Origin: Chloroflexota bacterium
Lineage (GTDB): Bacteria; Chloroflexota; UBA6077; CF-72
Length of the DNA stretch: 46,873 nt
Direction of reading: 5' to 3'
NCBI GenBank assembly: GCA_019239775.1
Contig: JAFAZN010000437.1
Location: 1 to 46,873 of the forward strand
Positions 34,268 through 42,553 of this stretch are shown piece by piece (positions within the stretch are counted from its first letter, which is position 1; every line of letters starts with the position of its first letter). Below the pieces are notes generated by a model, which had not been told where the DNA came from, ran no database searches, and was given only the letters and a program-made list of their open reading frames with translations. The translations under genes and the position numbers were made by a program.

Positions 34268-34726
34268 GTGGTGGACTGTCGGCTCGAGGCTGAGGACGAT
34301 GCGCAGGCGCTAAACGAGGCGGGAATCGAGTTCCTGCACCTGCCAACGCTCGATCGCCACGGCTTCACCTACGCCCAGATGGAGCAAGGCGTGGACTGGG
34401 TGCTCGACCAGGTCGCTGATGGCGGCCGAGCCTTCCTGCACTGTGAGCACGGCGTTGGGCGCGGTCCGCTGATGACCTGCGCCGTGCTGATCGGCCAGGG
34501 GTACACGTCGCCGCAGGCGCTACGCATCGTGCGAAATGCGCGCTGGCAGGCATTGCCCAATGACCGTCAGTTGGCCGCGCTGCTCGACTTCGAACGCACC
34601 TGGCGCCAAGAACACTCAGGCGTGGACGTCGCGGCGGTGCACGATGCGGCCGCCCTGCACGACGGCCAGGATGGTCTCAGGCGTTCTGAGCCGGCCAATG
34701 TCGGCGACGACGTCGCTTCCGCATAG
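34268..34726 (+). CDS. dual-specificity protein phosphatase family protein
   Basis: The catalytic motif HCEHGVGRG (HC-x5-R) is seen, with a general-acid-like Asp in LPTLDRHGF. It is a cysteine phosphatase of the DSP/PTP class. GTG 34268 falls inside the domain. The same frame is open back to 34031 and reads like protein (LEWLTDVQPQQLNYSEVTPQ, LAVGGAFRRRQIKAL), matching the usual N-terminus, yet offers no ATG, GTG or TTG. Start is therefore unresolved: a rare codon such as CTG 34055, or a base error. The 3-prime end overlaps the convergent amidohydrolase by 111 bases. Confidence 0.75.
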   Translation: MVDCRLEAEDDAQALNEAGIEFLHLPTLDRHGFTYAQMEQGVDWVLDQVADGGRAFLHCEHGVGRGPLMTCAVLIGQGYTSPQALRIVRNARWQALPNDRQLAALLDFERTWRQEHSGVDVAAVHDAAALHDGQDGLRRSEPANVGDDVASA

Positions 34727-35818
34727 AACAAGATCGGCCAGCTTGCCTGACTCGATCGTGCCGAGCTGATCGAGCTTTCCCAACAGTTCGGCGCCATTGC
34801 GCGTGCCGATGCGCAACGCATCCAGCGGATCGACGCCCAGCGACACCATGATTTCCAGTTCGCGGGCGTTGTCACCGTGGCGGTTGAACGGCGTTCCCGC
34901 ATCGGTGCCTAGCACCAGCTTTACACCTCTGGCGTAGGCGCGCTTGAACGTCTCGTGCATCGCCGCGCGGACGCGCCGACCCTTTTCCAGAGCCCAGTCA
35001 GCGACCACGCCTGGAGGTGCGTCAAAGAACCCTTCGCCTGAACACAGCGTGACCGAGTAACACGTGCCGCGCTCGTTCATGAGGTCCATCGATTCGTCGG
35101 TCATGAACGAGCCGTGCTCGATCGAGTCGATGCCCGCGAGCACGGCGGCCTTGATCCCCTCTGCGCCGTGCGCGTGCGCGGCAGTTTTGAAGCCCGCTTT
35201 GTGCGCCTCTTCTACGCCCGCCTCCAGCTCTGCCTGGGTGAGCTGCTGAGCACCTGGCTCGACGTTCGGCGTCATCACGCCGCCGGTGGCGATGAACTTG
35301 ACGATGTCGGCGCCAGCCTTGAGCTGTTCGCGGACCGCTTTACGCACATCATCAGGTCCGTCGGCTTCGCGGCCGATCCAGGCGCCGTGGCCACCGGTCA
35401 TGCACACCACCAGGTTGGCCGCCACCATGCGCGGACCTTCGATCAACCCTCTTGCCTGAGCATCCCGCATAGCTGGATCGGCACCGTCTCTGCCACCGAG
35501 CGTTCGCACTAGCGTGAAGCCTGCGTGCAAGGTGTCACGGGCATGCTTTGCGGCTCGCCAGCAGGCGGTGGCGTAAGGCTCCCGCGCTTCACTGAGCCAA
35601 TCGGGTCCGCCGCTGATCGCGAAATGCACGTGGCAGTCGACGAGGCCCGGCAGCAGCGTGTTGGCTTCCAGTCGGATTACGGCGGGATTCGTCTTCGGCT
35701 CGCTCGCGCTGACTTGGGCGATGCGATCGTTTTCGACGCGAACCCAGGCGTCTTTGAGCAGTGCGTCGGTGTCAGTCGCGGTAAATACCTGGCCAGCATG
35801 AATCAGCAGGTCGGTCAC
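34616..35818 (-). CDS. amidohydrolase family protein (imidazolonepropionase/prolidase-like)
   Basis: The 400-aa protein is a metal-dependent hydrolase. Metal ligands: HVH in LVDCHVHFAISG, Lys in ADIVKFIATGG, His in TAAHAHG and SIEHGSF, Asp in VLGTDAGTP. The C-terminal GTIESGKLADLVLCG completes the small beta domain. It hydrolyses amide bonds in cyclic or dipeptide-like substrates; the specific one is unknown. ATG start; convergent with the phosphatase and divergent from the EVE gene. Confidence 0.88.
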   Translation of the reverse strand: MTDLLIHAGQVFTATDTDALLKDAWVRVENDRIAQVSASEPKTNPAVIRLEANTLLPGLVDCHVHFAISGGPDWLSEAREPYATACWRAAKHARDTLHAGFTLVRTLGGRDGADPAMRDAQARGLIEGPRMVAANLVVCMTGGHGAWIGREADGPDDVRKAVREQLKAGADIVKFIATGGVMTPNVEPGAQQLTQAELEAGVEEAHKAGFKTAAHAHGAEGIKAAVLAGIDSIEHGSFMTDESMDLMNERGTCYSVTLCSGEGFFDAPPGVVADWALEKGRRVRAAMHETFKRAYARGVKLVLGTDAGTPFNRHGDNARELEIMVSLGVDPLDALRIGTRNGAELLGKLDQLGTIESGKLADLVLCGSDVVADIGRLRTPETILAVVQGGRIVHRRDVHA

Positions 35819-35847
35819 CGAGGAATGCTACCCTCGAAACAAGGCCA

Positions 35848-36348
35848 ATGCCGGGGAGCCACTGGCTCATCACTCTTTCGCCCGAGAACTACGCAATCAC
35901 GCGCGAGATGCACTTCACGCTGCTTGGCCTGCGCAGTCGGCATCGCAAGAAGGCCGAACGCGTTGCCGTTGGCGATCGAGTTCTCTACTACGTCTTATCT
36001 GACCGGATTTTCCCCGCCACGGCGACCGTAACTTCGGCGTACTTCGAGGATCGCCATCTGGTGTGGCAGAACCCCGAGCGGCGCGACGATCCCTTCCCCT
36101 ACCGAGTTCACACGTCGCCGAACATCGTGCTCGAGCCCGGCGAAGGTCTGGACGCGGCAGCCCTTGCTCCGCGGCTTCTCTACCTGAAGCGCTGGGCGCC
36201 CGAACAGTGGTTCCTGGCGCTCCAGGGCGATGTGCACCTGCTGTCCTCGCAGGATTACCTGCTGGTAGAGCGCGAGATGCAACGCATCGCCGAAAGCCGC
36301 CGCACCCGCAGCGAACGCCTTCCCCACGCTCTCGCCCATAGTCTTTAG
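35848..36348 (+). CDS. EVE-domain protein
   Basis: The 166-aa protein begins SHWLITLSPENYAITREMHF and LGLRSRHRKKAERVAVGDRV, a textbook EVE domain (PUA-like fold) that binds modified bases in DNA or RNA. It is a single-domain protein, about the usual length. The stop overlaps the start of a terminator hairpin. Confidence 0.88.
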   Translation: MPGSHWLITLSPENYAITREMHFTLLGLRSRHRKKAERVAVGDRVLYYVLSDRIFPATATVTSAYFEDRHLVWQNPERRDDPFPYRVHTSPNIVLEPGEGLDAAALAPRLLYLKRWAPEQWFLALQGDVHLLSSQDYLLVEREMQRIAESRRTRSERLPHALAHSL

Positions 36349-36364
36349 GTTTAAAAAAACCTAA
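36345..36364. terminator. bidirectional intrinsic terminator
   Basis: TTAGGTTT-AAAA-AAACCTAA is a perfect 8-bp A/T-flanked hairpin with runs of A and T on both sides. It lies between convergent genes (EVE and LysM/beta-lactamase-like) and can serve both. Confidence 0.7.
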
Positions 36365-36372
36365 CCGGGCTG

Positions 36373-37827
36373 CTACTGCGCCCAGGCGTCGTAGACCGCG
36401 CGCGAGATCGCGGCTACTAGCTGGTTGCCCGTCTCCGCGTCGGGGTCGTTTTCACTGAACACCGCGATCACCCAACGCGTCGGCACTCGATCGACGCTGA
36501 CGATGCCCACGTCGTTGGCCACGCCGTCGTACCAGCCACTCTTGTGCGAGACCTGCGCATCCGGCGGCAGCAGCCGCACCAGCTTGGAGCGGTCCGCGTT
36601 ACGCGCTAACAATGCGCGGATATCCGCACTCGCCGTAGGCGAGACAATCTGGTCAGTCGCGATCAGCTGCAACAGACGCGCCATGTTGGAAGGCGTGGTC
36701 TGGTTCTCGCCAGGATTGGTCGAGCTGCGCGCATCATTAAAGAGGTTGACGAAGTGCGTCCCGCTCAACCCCAGCGACGTCATGGTGTCGTTGACCGAGG
36801 CAGGATGCACGGCGGACGCGACCTCGTTGGCCGCGGTGTTGTCCGAGATAGCGATCATGGCGCTGACCTCGGCCCGAAGGCTCTCGGTCCACGACAGGTT
36901 GCCCGCAGCGATCTGCCGTTCGAGTTCCACCAGAATCGGCAGCTTCATCACGCTGGCCGATGGAAATTCGTCGTCGGCATGCCAGGCCAGCCTCTCGCCG
37001 CTCGCGAGATTGAGGGCGGCCACACCAACGTGCACATTCGAACCCGCCACACGTTGCGCCTCAGCGGCGACTTTCTGCTGCAGCTTGCTTACCGTCGGCG
37101 CCGCTGTCGGTGAAGGACTGGGCTTGGGCTTCGCCGCCGGCGCAGGTGTCGGCGTCGCAATCCCCGCCGTGCGTTGAATCGCCCCAGCGGTGACCGGCAA
37201 TCGCAACACCTGGCCTACCGCGAGTACGTCGGCATTGCCGAGTCCGTTGGCCTGGACCAGGTCGTCGACCTTCACGCCATTGGCCTGGGCGATGTCCCAC
37301 AGGGTGTCGCCCGCCTTGATGGTGTATGTACCAGGGCCGCTCGCAGCACTTGCGGCAGCAGCGGCGCCTGTGGAATTCGAAGCGGAAGTTGCCAGAGCCA
37401 GGGTCTGCCCCGCGATGATTACGTTCGGGTCCTTGATGCCGTTGAGCGTTGCCAACGCGTCGACGCCAACTCCCGTGCTCGACGAAATGCCCGACAGGGT
37501 GTCACCAGGTTGAATCAGGTACGTGGTTGCCCCCTCGCGCGCGGACGCGAAGGACTGCGCCGACAGGATCGCGACGACGATGCCGACCGCGGCTCCAACC
37601 AGTTGCAATCGCCAGCTACGCAGGGGCAAAAACGCGCGCGCGCGCTCACCCAGCGATGGGCTTTGCCGCACGCCGCGGCGTGGTCGTGTTCGCCTGGCAA
37701 CACGGCGGCCGGTTTCGACATCCTCGAACGTCGTGACTGCCGTGTTGCCAGGCGCAAACCGTGACACGAAGTTCGGCCGCCTGCGACTTCGTGTCGAAAC
37801 CGGCTTGTCGGCCGAACTTCGGGACAC
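36373..37827 (-). CDS. LysM-containing class A beta-lactamase-like serine hydrolase
   Basis: The 484-aa protein runs in order: a basic N-terminus, one membrane anchor (about 72-92), two LysM peptidoglycan-binding domains (about 101-146 and 167-211), a Pro-rich linker, and a class A beta-lactamase-like domain (about 250-484). The active site has Ser292-x-x-Lys295, SDN 328-330 and KSG 429-431. An omega-loop Glu may be present in NPGENQTTP. It sits outside the cell on peptidoglycan; whether it hydrolyses beta-lactams or peptidoglycan peptides is not clear. GTG start; the first 45 codons are built of inverted repeats, so a later start is possible. Confidence 0.86.
   Translation of the reverse strand: MSRSSADKPVSTRSRRRPNFVSRFAPGNTAVTTFEDVETGRRVARRTRPRRGVRQSPSLGERARAFLPLRSWRLQLVGAAVGIVVAILSAQSFASAREGATTYLIQPGDTLSGISSSTGVGVDALATLNGIKDPNVIIAGQTLALATSASNSTGAAAAASAASGPGTYTIKAGDTLWDIAQANGVKVDDLVQANGLGNADVLAVGQVLRLPVTAGAIQRTAGIATPTPAPAAKPKPSPSPTAAPTVSKLQQKVAAEAQRVAGSNVHVGVAALNLASGERLAWHADDEFPSASVMKLPILVELERQIAAGNLSWTESLRAEVSAMIAISDNTAANEVASAVHPASVNDTMTSLGLSGTHFVNLFNDARSSTNPGENQTTPSNMARLLQLIATDQIVSPTASADIRALLARNADRSKLVRLLPPDAQVSHKSGWYDGVANDVGIVSVDRVPTRWVIAVFSENDPDAETGNQLVAAISRAVYDAWAQ
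37691..37821. repeat. three interlocking perfect inverted repeats
   Basis: 15 bp: CGCCTGGCAACACGG (37691-37705) with its complement at 37740-37754. 13 bp: GCCGGTTTCGACA (37708-37720) with 37792-37804. 13 bp: CGAAGTTCGGCCG (37767-37779) with 37809-37821. The pairs cross each other, so they cannot all form in one nested fold. They cover the 5-prime end of the LysM gene. Confidence 0.85.
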
Positions 37828-37979
37828 CCTTCGAGCCTAGATGTCGACCCGTCACAACCACGTTGCAGGCCAATCACGATAGGCTCTCAGACCGGAGTTT
37901 GAATCTAAACCCCGATCTCCAACGTACCTTCACATAGAGGGAGGGTCGCTCCAGGGGTGACGGGACAAGCTCTGGCGAT

Positions 37980-38007
37980 TTCGACCACCCGGTTTGAGGT
38001 CTATACT
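37980..38007 (+). promoter_or_regulatory. promoter of the ECF sigma operon
   Basis: TTCGAC (37980-37985), 16-base spacer, TATACT (38002-38007). Transcription would start near 38014-38017, on top of the GTG codons, implying a leaderless message. Confidence 0.45.
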
Positions 38008-38016
38008 GGCGTGACC

Positions 38017-38688
38017 GTGGAACTCGGGCTCACATTAGGAGGGAGTGGGCCAAAGGCATCCGCCCGCGCGGCATTCGATGCGACGCGCGACGAGGACACG
38101 CTTCTGGTGGATCAGATCGCGCGAGGCGACGCGCGCGCCCTGGAGCGGATCTATGACCGTCACAGTCGCGGGGTGTATTCGGTGGCGCTGCGATTGCTCA
38201 CGGACACCGCCGCGGCCGAAGAAGTCGTCCAGGAAACGTTTCTCAAACTGTGGCGACAACCCGGTGCCTATCAGCCCAGCCGTGGCCGACTTCTGCCGTG
38301 GTTGCTCGGCGTCGCTCATCACCATGCCGTTGACATGCTCAGACGCAGGCAGCTCGAACAGCGACATCGCGCCTCGGCCGCGGCGGCGTCTGCGAACGGC
38401 GACGGACTCGCCGAGGTCCTGGACAACCTGGGCGTTGCCTCCAGCGAAGAGGACCCGCAGCTGCGTGCGGGCTCTTTCGATCAGATCGCCGGGATCAGCC
38501 GTGCCCTCGCCCAGCTCCCGGTCGAACAGCGCTTGCCGCTCGAGCTTGCGTACTACCGAGGCATGACCCAGTACGAAGTAGCCACGCTGCTGGGCGTTCC
38601 GCTTGGCACGATCAAGACGCGCATGCGGCTCGGTTTGCAGCAGCTGCGCACGATGCCCGAGCTAGCCGTGCTCTGGAGTGAGCGGTGA
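38017..38688 (+). CDS. ECF-type RNA polymerase sigma factor (SigK/SigL-like)
   Basis: The ~223-aa protein has sigma region 2 (LLVDQIARGDARALERIYDR, AEEVVQETFLKLWRQPGAYQ) and region 4 (LPVEQRLPLELAYYRGMTQY, EVATLLGVPLGTIKTRMRLG). Start is taken at GTG 38017 from the promoter position; GTG 38011 or a longer frame from 37957 are alternatives. Its stop overlaps the anti-sigma start by four bases, a classic sigma/anti-sigma pair. Confidence 0.9.
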   Translation: MELGLTLGGSGPKASARAAFDATRDEDTLLVDQIARGDARALERIYDRHSRGVYSVALRLLTDTAAAEEVVQETFLKLWRQPGAYQPSRGRLLPWLLGVAHHHAVDMLRRRQLEQRHRASAAAASANGDGLAEVLDNLGVASSEEDPQLRAGSFDQIAGISRALAQLPVEQRLPLELAYYRGMTQYEVATLLGVPLGTIKTRMRLGLQQLRTMPELAVLWSER

Positions 38689-39494
38689 TGGCCGGGCACG
38701 CGACCTTGAGCTGCGAGGAGTTCCTGGACCTGGCGGCTGTCGTGGCCGTCGATGCCGCCGATCCGGAGGATGTCCAACGGGTTGAGGACCACGCGTCGAC
38801 CTGCCCGGAGTGCCGTGCCCATCTGGACGAGTTCCGCGCCGTGGCGGCCGGGCTCGCGGCGTTTGTGCCGCAGGTAGAGCCGCCGCCCGATCTGCGCGAC
38901 CGCCTGCTCGCCTCAGTCGCGCAAGAACCGCGGAGGCTGGGAGTGGTTCAGCGGATCTGGCCACGTGCGGCGCGGCGGCCTCGGTTCTCAGCTGCCTGGC
39001 TTGTGGCCGCCGCCTCCCTGGTGGTGGCAGTCGCGGCGCTGGCATGGGTCGCGATCCTGCAGGTGCAGATCAGCGACCTGCGCGGCTCGCTGATGCTTGC
39101 GAGCGAACGCGCCTCGCGCTTTGACCGAGTCGCCAGCGTACTGGCATCCGACAAGCTCGCCGTCAAACCGTTGCAGCCAGCACAAACGGCCGCTGCTTCG
39201 ACCGGCTATGTGTTTCTCGATCCCGCTTCGGAGACGGGAATGCTGATGTGCCATGACCTGCCACCCCTACAGCAGGGCCACGCCTATCAGGTGTGGTTCA
39301 TTCGCGGGAACGACCGCGTCAGCGGCGGAATGCTCTGGCCCGATCTCCGCGGGGATGGCTACACAATGATCCAGGTGCCAGCCGACGTCCAGAGCTACGA
39401 CTCAATCGGCCTCACGGACGAGCCCGGCAGCGGCAGTGCATGGCCAACAACCCCAAGGGTTATTGGCACTCCTCTGAAAGAATCCTCGCAGTAG
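38685..39494 (+). CDS. RskA-like anti-sigma factor
   Basis: The 269-aa protein has an N-terminal zinc anti-sigma domain with His35-x3-Cys39-x2-Cys42 (HASTCPEC). One membrane helix follows at about 98-122 (WLVAAASLVVAVAALAWVAI). The external RskA C-terminal domain reads GYVFLDPASETGMLMCHDLP, AYQVWFIRGNDRVSGG. It holds the upstream sigma factor at the membrane until the outer domain is cleaved or altered. Confidence 0.9.
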   Translation: MMAGHATLSCEEFLDLAAVVAVDAADPEDVQRVEDHASTCPECRAHLDEFRAVAAGLAAFVPQVEPPPDLRDRLLASVAQEPRRLGVVQRIWPRAARRPRFSAAWLVAAASLVVAVAALAWVAILQVQISDLRGSLMLASERASRFDRVASVLASDKLAVKPLQPAQTAAASTGYVFLDPASETGMLMCHDLPPLQQGHAYQVWFIRGNDRVSGGMLWPDLRGDGYTMIQVPADVQSYDSIGLTDEPGSGSAWPTTPRVIGTPLKESSQ

Positions 39495-39498
39495 CCCG

Positions 39499-39864
39499 TT
39501 AGTGGCACGGCTTCGGGGCGCCGCCACCGAAGGAGGTATCGAAGCTCTGCCCGCACGCGCAGCTCTTGACGGCATTCGGGTTGACCACGGTAAACCCGCC
39601 GCCCATCAAAGAGTCGATGAAGTCAATCTGCGCGCCATCGAGGTACTGCAGCGAGAAGGGATCCACCACCACGCGAACGCCGGCCTGCTCGACCACCTCG
39701 TCGTCGTCGGCGGGCTCAGCCTCGAGCGACATGCCGTAGGAGAACCCCGAACAGCCCCCGGGAGCCACATACACACGCAGCGCGCCGTCCGGCACCTTCT
39801 GCGCATCGAGAACCCCGCGCAGCCGCGACACAGCCTCCTGCGTCAAGCTCAAAGTCGAAGTCAT
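39499..39864 (-). CDS. A-type iron-sulfur carrier (HesB/IscA/ErpA family), second copy
   Basis: The 121-aa protein starts MTSTLSLTQEAVSRLRGVLD. Cluster ligands are Cys38 in APGGCSGFSYGM and the C-terminal pair in KSCACGQ. The C-terminal extension after CACG is longer than usual and has another Cys. It is separate from the suf locus but divergent from pncB, with its start codon inside a palindromic operator. Confidence 0.9.
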   Translation of the reverse strand: MTSTLSLTQEAVSRLRGVLDAQKVPDGALRVYVAPGGCSGFSYGMSLEAEPADDDEVVEQAGVRVVVDPFSLQYLDGAQIDFIDSLMGGGFTVVNPNAVKSCACGQSFDTSFGGGAPKPCH

Positions 39865-39885
39865 GAGTTCAGTTAACCGAACTCA
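39864..39885. promoter_or_regulatory. 22-bp palindromic operator between the A-type carrier and pncB
   Basis: TGAGTTC (39864-39870) and GAACTCA (39879-39885) are perfect inverted arms. The centre holds GTTAAC, giving 20 of 22 bases symmetric. It overlaps the start codon of the minus-strand gene and precedes the plus-strand gene by about 50 bases. Confidence 0.65.
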
Positions 39886-39942
39886 GTATACGCAGGCTGT
39901 ATTCCACGCCAAACGCTTTATGATCCTCGCAGGACGATGGCA

Positions 39943-41328
39943 ATGGCCCGCTCGTATACGCCGTACCACCCGGGCCTACTCACTGACCTGTATCACCCCG
40001 ACTCCGCGTACGTTGCCTGGCGGGCTGGACTGCAGGCGCAGACCACGTTCGACCTCTACGCGCGGCGCGCGCCGTTCGGCGGCGCTTATCTGCTGGTGGC
40101 TGGCCTCGAGATGGCCCTCGAATTCGTGCGCAGCTTCGCCTACAGCGACGAAGACCTCAAGTTTCTGGCCCAGATCCGCGACTACGAGCCCGAGTTCCTC
40201 GACTATCTGAAGGGCTTGCGCTTCAGTGGCGAGATCCTCGCCATGCCGGAAGGTTCGATCGGCTTTCCTAACGAGCCGTTGGTTCGCGTCACGGCGCCGT
40301 TTTCGGAAGCGTTGCTACTCGAGAGTGGTCTGCTGCAGGCCATCAATCTGGCCACATTGATCGCGACCAAGGCCAGCCGAGTCGTGGGCGCCGCTCGCGG
40401 ACGACCCGTGGCCGAGTTCTCGTTGCGTCGCGCCCAGGATCCCTTCGTCGCCACGCGCTCCTCGCGCATCGGCGGCTGCTTCAGCACGTCGTTTCTCGGC
40501 GCGGCGTATCGCTTTCGCTTGCCATCCACAGGCACCGTGCCGCATGCGCTGATCCAGCTCTTCGATACCGAGCGGGAAGCCTTCGAAGCGATCGCTAACA
40601 CCTATAACCGGTACACCTTCCTGCTGGACACCTACGATCCGCGTGCGGCGATTCACACAGCCATCGAAGTAGCGCATGCCGCGCGCGATCGTCTCGGGCA
40701 TGTCCTGGCGGCCATCCGCCTCGATAGCGGCGATCTCGCCGCGGACGCCCGCTATGTGCGCGACGCGCTCGATCGAGCCGGCCTGCAGGAGGTGAAGATC
40801 GCCGCTTCAGGCGATCTCGACGAGTTCCTGATCACCGAACTGCTCGATGCTGGTGCGCCGATCGATTCGTTCGGCGTTGGCACCAGCCTTGGTGTGGGTG
40901 CAGGCTCGGTCGAACGCGACATTGAAGGCGCCGCGTTGGGCGGCGTGTACAAGGCCGTCTTCTGCGTCGACGAACGAGGCGGGCACCCCAAGGTCAAAGT
41001 CGCGGGCGAAAAGAGCACCTGGCCGGGCGTCAAGGAGGTCTATCGATTCGGCAGCTTCGAATCCGACGTCATTCAACTCGCCAGTGAGCCAAAGCCGCCG
41101 AACGCCGAACGGCTCCTTAAACCGGTGGTGCTCGAAGGCGAGATCGTGCCCGGTTCGCTGCCGCCGCTGAGCGAGATCTGGGAATTCGCGCAGGCCAACC
41201 TGCGCCGCCTGCCTGAGGAGTACCGCCAGATCGCATCCGCAAGACGTTATCCCGTGCGCTTCAGCGACGGCATTTGCCAGATGCGCGATCGCGCACTGGC
41301 TGAACCTCCGGCCGAGACGGCCGCGTGA
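39943..41328 (+). CDS. pncB: nicotinate phosphoribosyltransferase
   Basis: The ~461-aa protein matches bacterial NAPRTase: LLTDLYHPDSAYVAWRAG (the DLYQ-like motif), FDLYARRAPFGGAYLLVAGL, EFSLRRAQDP with the catalytic region, AAIRLDSGDLAADARYVRDA and FGVGTSLGVG. It makes NaMN from nicotinate and PRPP with ATP, the salvage route to NAD. ATG 39943 has AGGA eight bases ahead; ATG 39937 is an alternative. The stop overlaps the enoyl-CoA hydratase start by four bases. Confidence 0.92.
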   Translation: MARSYTPYHPGLLTDLYHPDSAYVAWRAGLQAQTTFDLYARRAPFGGAYLLVAGLEMALEFVRSFAYSDEDLKFLAQIRDYEPEFLDYLKGLRFSGEILAMPEGSIGFPNEPLVRVTAPFSEALLLESGLLQAINLATLIATKASRVVGAARGRPVAEFSLRRAQDPFVATRSSRIGGCFSTSFLGAAYRFRLPSTGTVPHALIQLFDTEREAFEAIANTYNRYTFLLDTYDPRAAIHTAIEVAHAARDRLGHVLAAIRLDSGDLAADARYVRDALDRAGLQEVKIAASGDLDEFLITELLDAGAPIDSFGVGTSLGVGAGSVERDIEGAALGGVYKAVFCVDERGGHPKVKVAGEKSTWPGVKEVYRFGSFESDVIQLASEPKPPNAERLLKPVVLEGEIVPGSLPPLSEIWEFAQANLRRLPEEYRQIASARRYPVRFSDGICQMRDRALAEPPAETAA

Positions 41329-42104
41329 GCCCAACTGTCCTCGTCGAGCGCGACGGCCACCTGGCGCACCTGATCCTGAATCGGCCCGAGGTGCTCAACG
41401 CCATCGACAACACCCTGGCGATGGAATTGACCGCGACAAGCCAGTCACTGTCAGAGGACGCCGACGTGTGGGCCGTCATCCTGCAAGGCAACGGCGAGCG
41501 TGCCTTCTCGGCCGGCGCGGACCTCAAAGCGCGGCGCGAGTTCACGCCCGAGGACTGGGCACACCAGCGCGCCCTGTTGCGCAAGATGTTCACCACGTTG
41601 CGAGGCATCCCGCAGCCGATGATCGCCGCCGTGCACGGCTACGCGCTCGGCGGCGGTACGGAGCTGGCAATGCTCGCGGATTTCGTCGTGGCATCCGAGG
41701 ACGCCATCTTCGGCTTGACGGAAGTTAGCCTCGGCATCATTCCGGGGGGCGGTGGAACGCAGAACCTGCCGCGCATGATCGGCCGTAACCAGGCCAAGGA
41801 GCTGATCTTCACGGCGCGGCGAATCAAGGCTGCTGAGGCGCATCGACTCGGTCTCGTGAATCACGTGGTGTCTCGCGAAGCGCTCCTGCCAAAGGCGACC
41901 GAGATCGCCCACGAGATCATGAAGAACAGTCCGTTCGCCGTGCGTCAGGCCAAGTGGGCCATCGACCATGGTGCGGATCAAGAATTCGAAGATGCGCTGG
42001 AACGCGAGCACGAGGCCTACATGCGGGCGATCGGCTCCGAAGATCGGCGCGAAGGCATCGCCGCCTTCAACGAAAAGCGGCCGCCACGGTTTACTGGCCG
42101 CTGA
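41325..42104 (+). CDS. enoyl-CoA hydratase/isomerase family protein
   Basis: The 259-aa crotonase-fold protein has the oxyanion loop AFSAGADLKAR and HGYALGGGTELAMLADF, with both catalytic glutamates present (GGGTELA and LTEVSLGIIPGGGGTQ). True hydratase activity is therefore likely. The C-terminal KRPPRFTGR is typical. It hydrates trans-2-enoyl-CoA in fatty-acid or amino-acid breakdown. GTG start overlaps pncB; it converges on the GNAT gene with a 14-base overlap. Confidence 0.9.
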   Translation: MSPTVLVERDGHLAHLILNRPEVLNAIDNTLAMELTATSQSLSEDADVWAVILQGNGERAFSAGADLKARREFTPEDWAHQRALLRKMFTTLRGIPQPMIAAVHGYALGGGTELAMLADFVVASEDAIFGLTEVSLGIIPGGGGTQNLPRMIGRNQAKELIFTARRIKAAEAHRLGLVNHVVSREALLPKATEIAHEIMKNSPFAVRQAKWAIDHGADQEFEDALEREHEAYMRAIGSEDRREGIAAFNEKRPPRFTGR

Positions 42105-42501
42105 GCGGCTTGATCATCGTCCAGGAGCGATCGGCATCGTGCGGCTCCACGTTGACGCGCTCGTACCCGAGGGATTCGTAGAGCGCCAGGTTGCTGGGCA
42201 GCGACTCGCGGACGCCGATGTGCACCCGAGTAAGGCCCATCTCTCGTGCGTGTTGCTCCATGAAAGCCATCAGCGCGGACGCAATTCCGCGACGTCGATA
42301 GCCCGGTAAGACAGCCACACGCCCGACGTAGAGCGCGTCGGCTTCGAGTAGATACCGCGCCGAGCCAACCCCCGTCTCGCCGATGAACGCCAGCGCCGCG
42401 CCGCCCTCTGCCATCGCTCTGCGCACGTCCTCAACGGTCTCGCGGAGCGCGCCAGAGGGTTGTGGCAGCTTGCCGTCGTACTCGGCGAACGCCTCGCGCA
42501 T
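42091..42501 (-). CDS. GNAT-family N-acetyltransferase
   Basis: The acetyl-CoA loop is VAVLPGYRRRGIASALMAFM and the C-terminal SNLALYESLGYERVNVEP ends the domain. ATG 42501 gives 136 aa. The frame continues upstream as protein-like VLVRLARPEEAELVFAI, which is the usual first strand of the GNAT fold, but no ATG, GTG or TTG is available there. Either the start is rare or a base is wrong. It follows the small membrane-protein gene by some 50 bases or less on the same strand. Confidence 0.8.
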   Translation of the reverse strand: MREAFAEYDGKLPQPSGALRETVEDVRRAMAEGGAALAFIGETGVGSARYLLEADALYVGRVAVLPGYRRRGIASALMAFMEQHAREMGLTRVHIGVRESLPSNLALYESLGYERVNVEPHDADRSWTMIKPLSGQ

Positions 42502-42553
42502 GATCGCGAAGACGAGCTCTGCCTCTTCCGGGCGGGCGAGTCGTACGAGGACG

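Noticed and set aside
34616..34726. Long convergent overlap as a sign that one gene is false
   Set aside because: Both the phosphatase and the amidohydrolase have complete family motifs; only the tail of the phosphatase lies in the overlap and may simply be extended.
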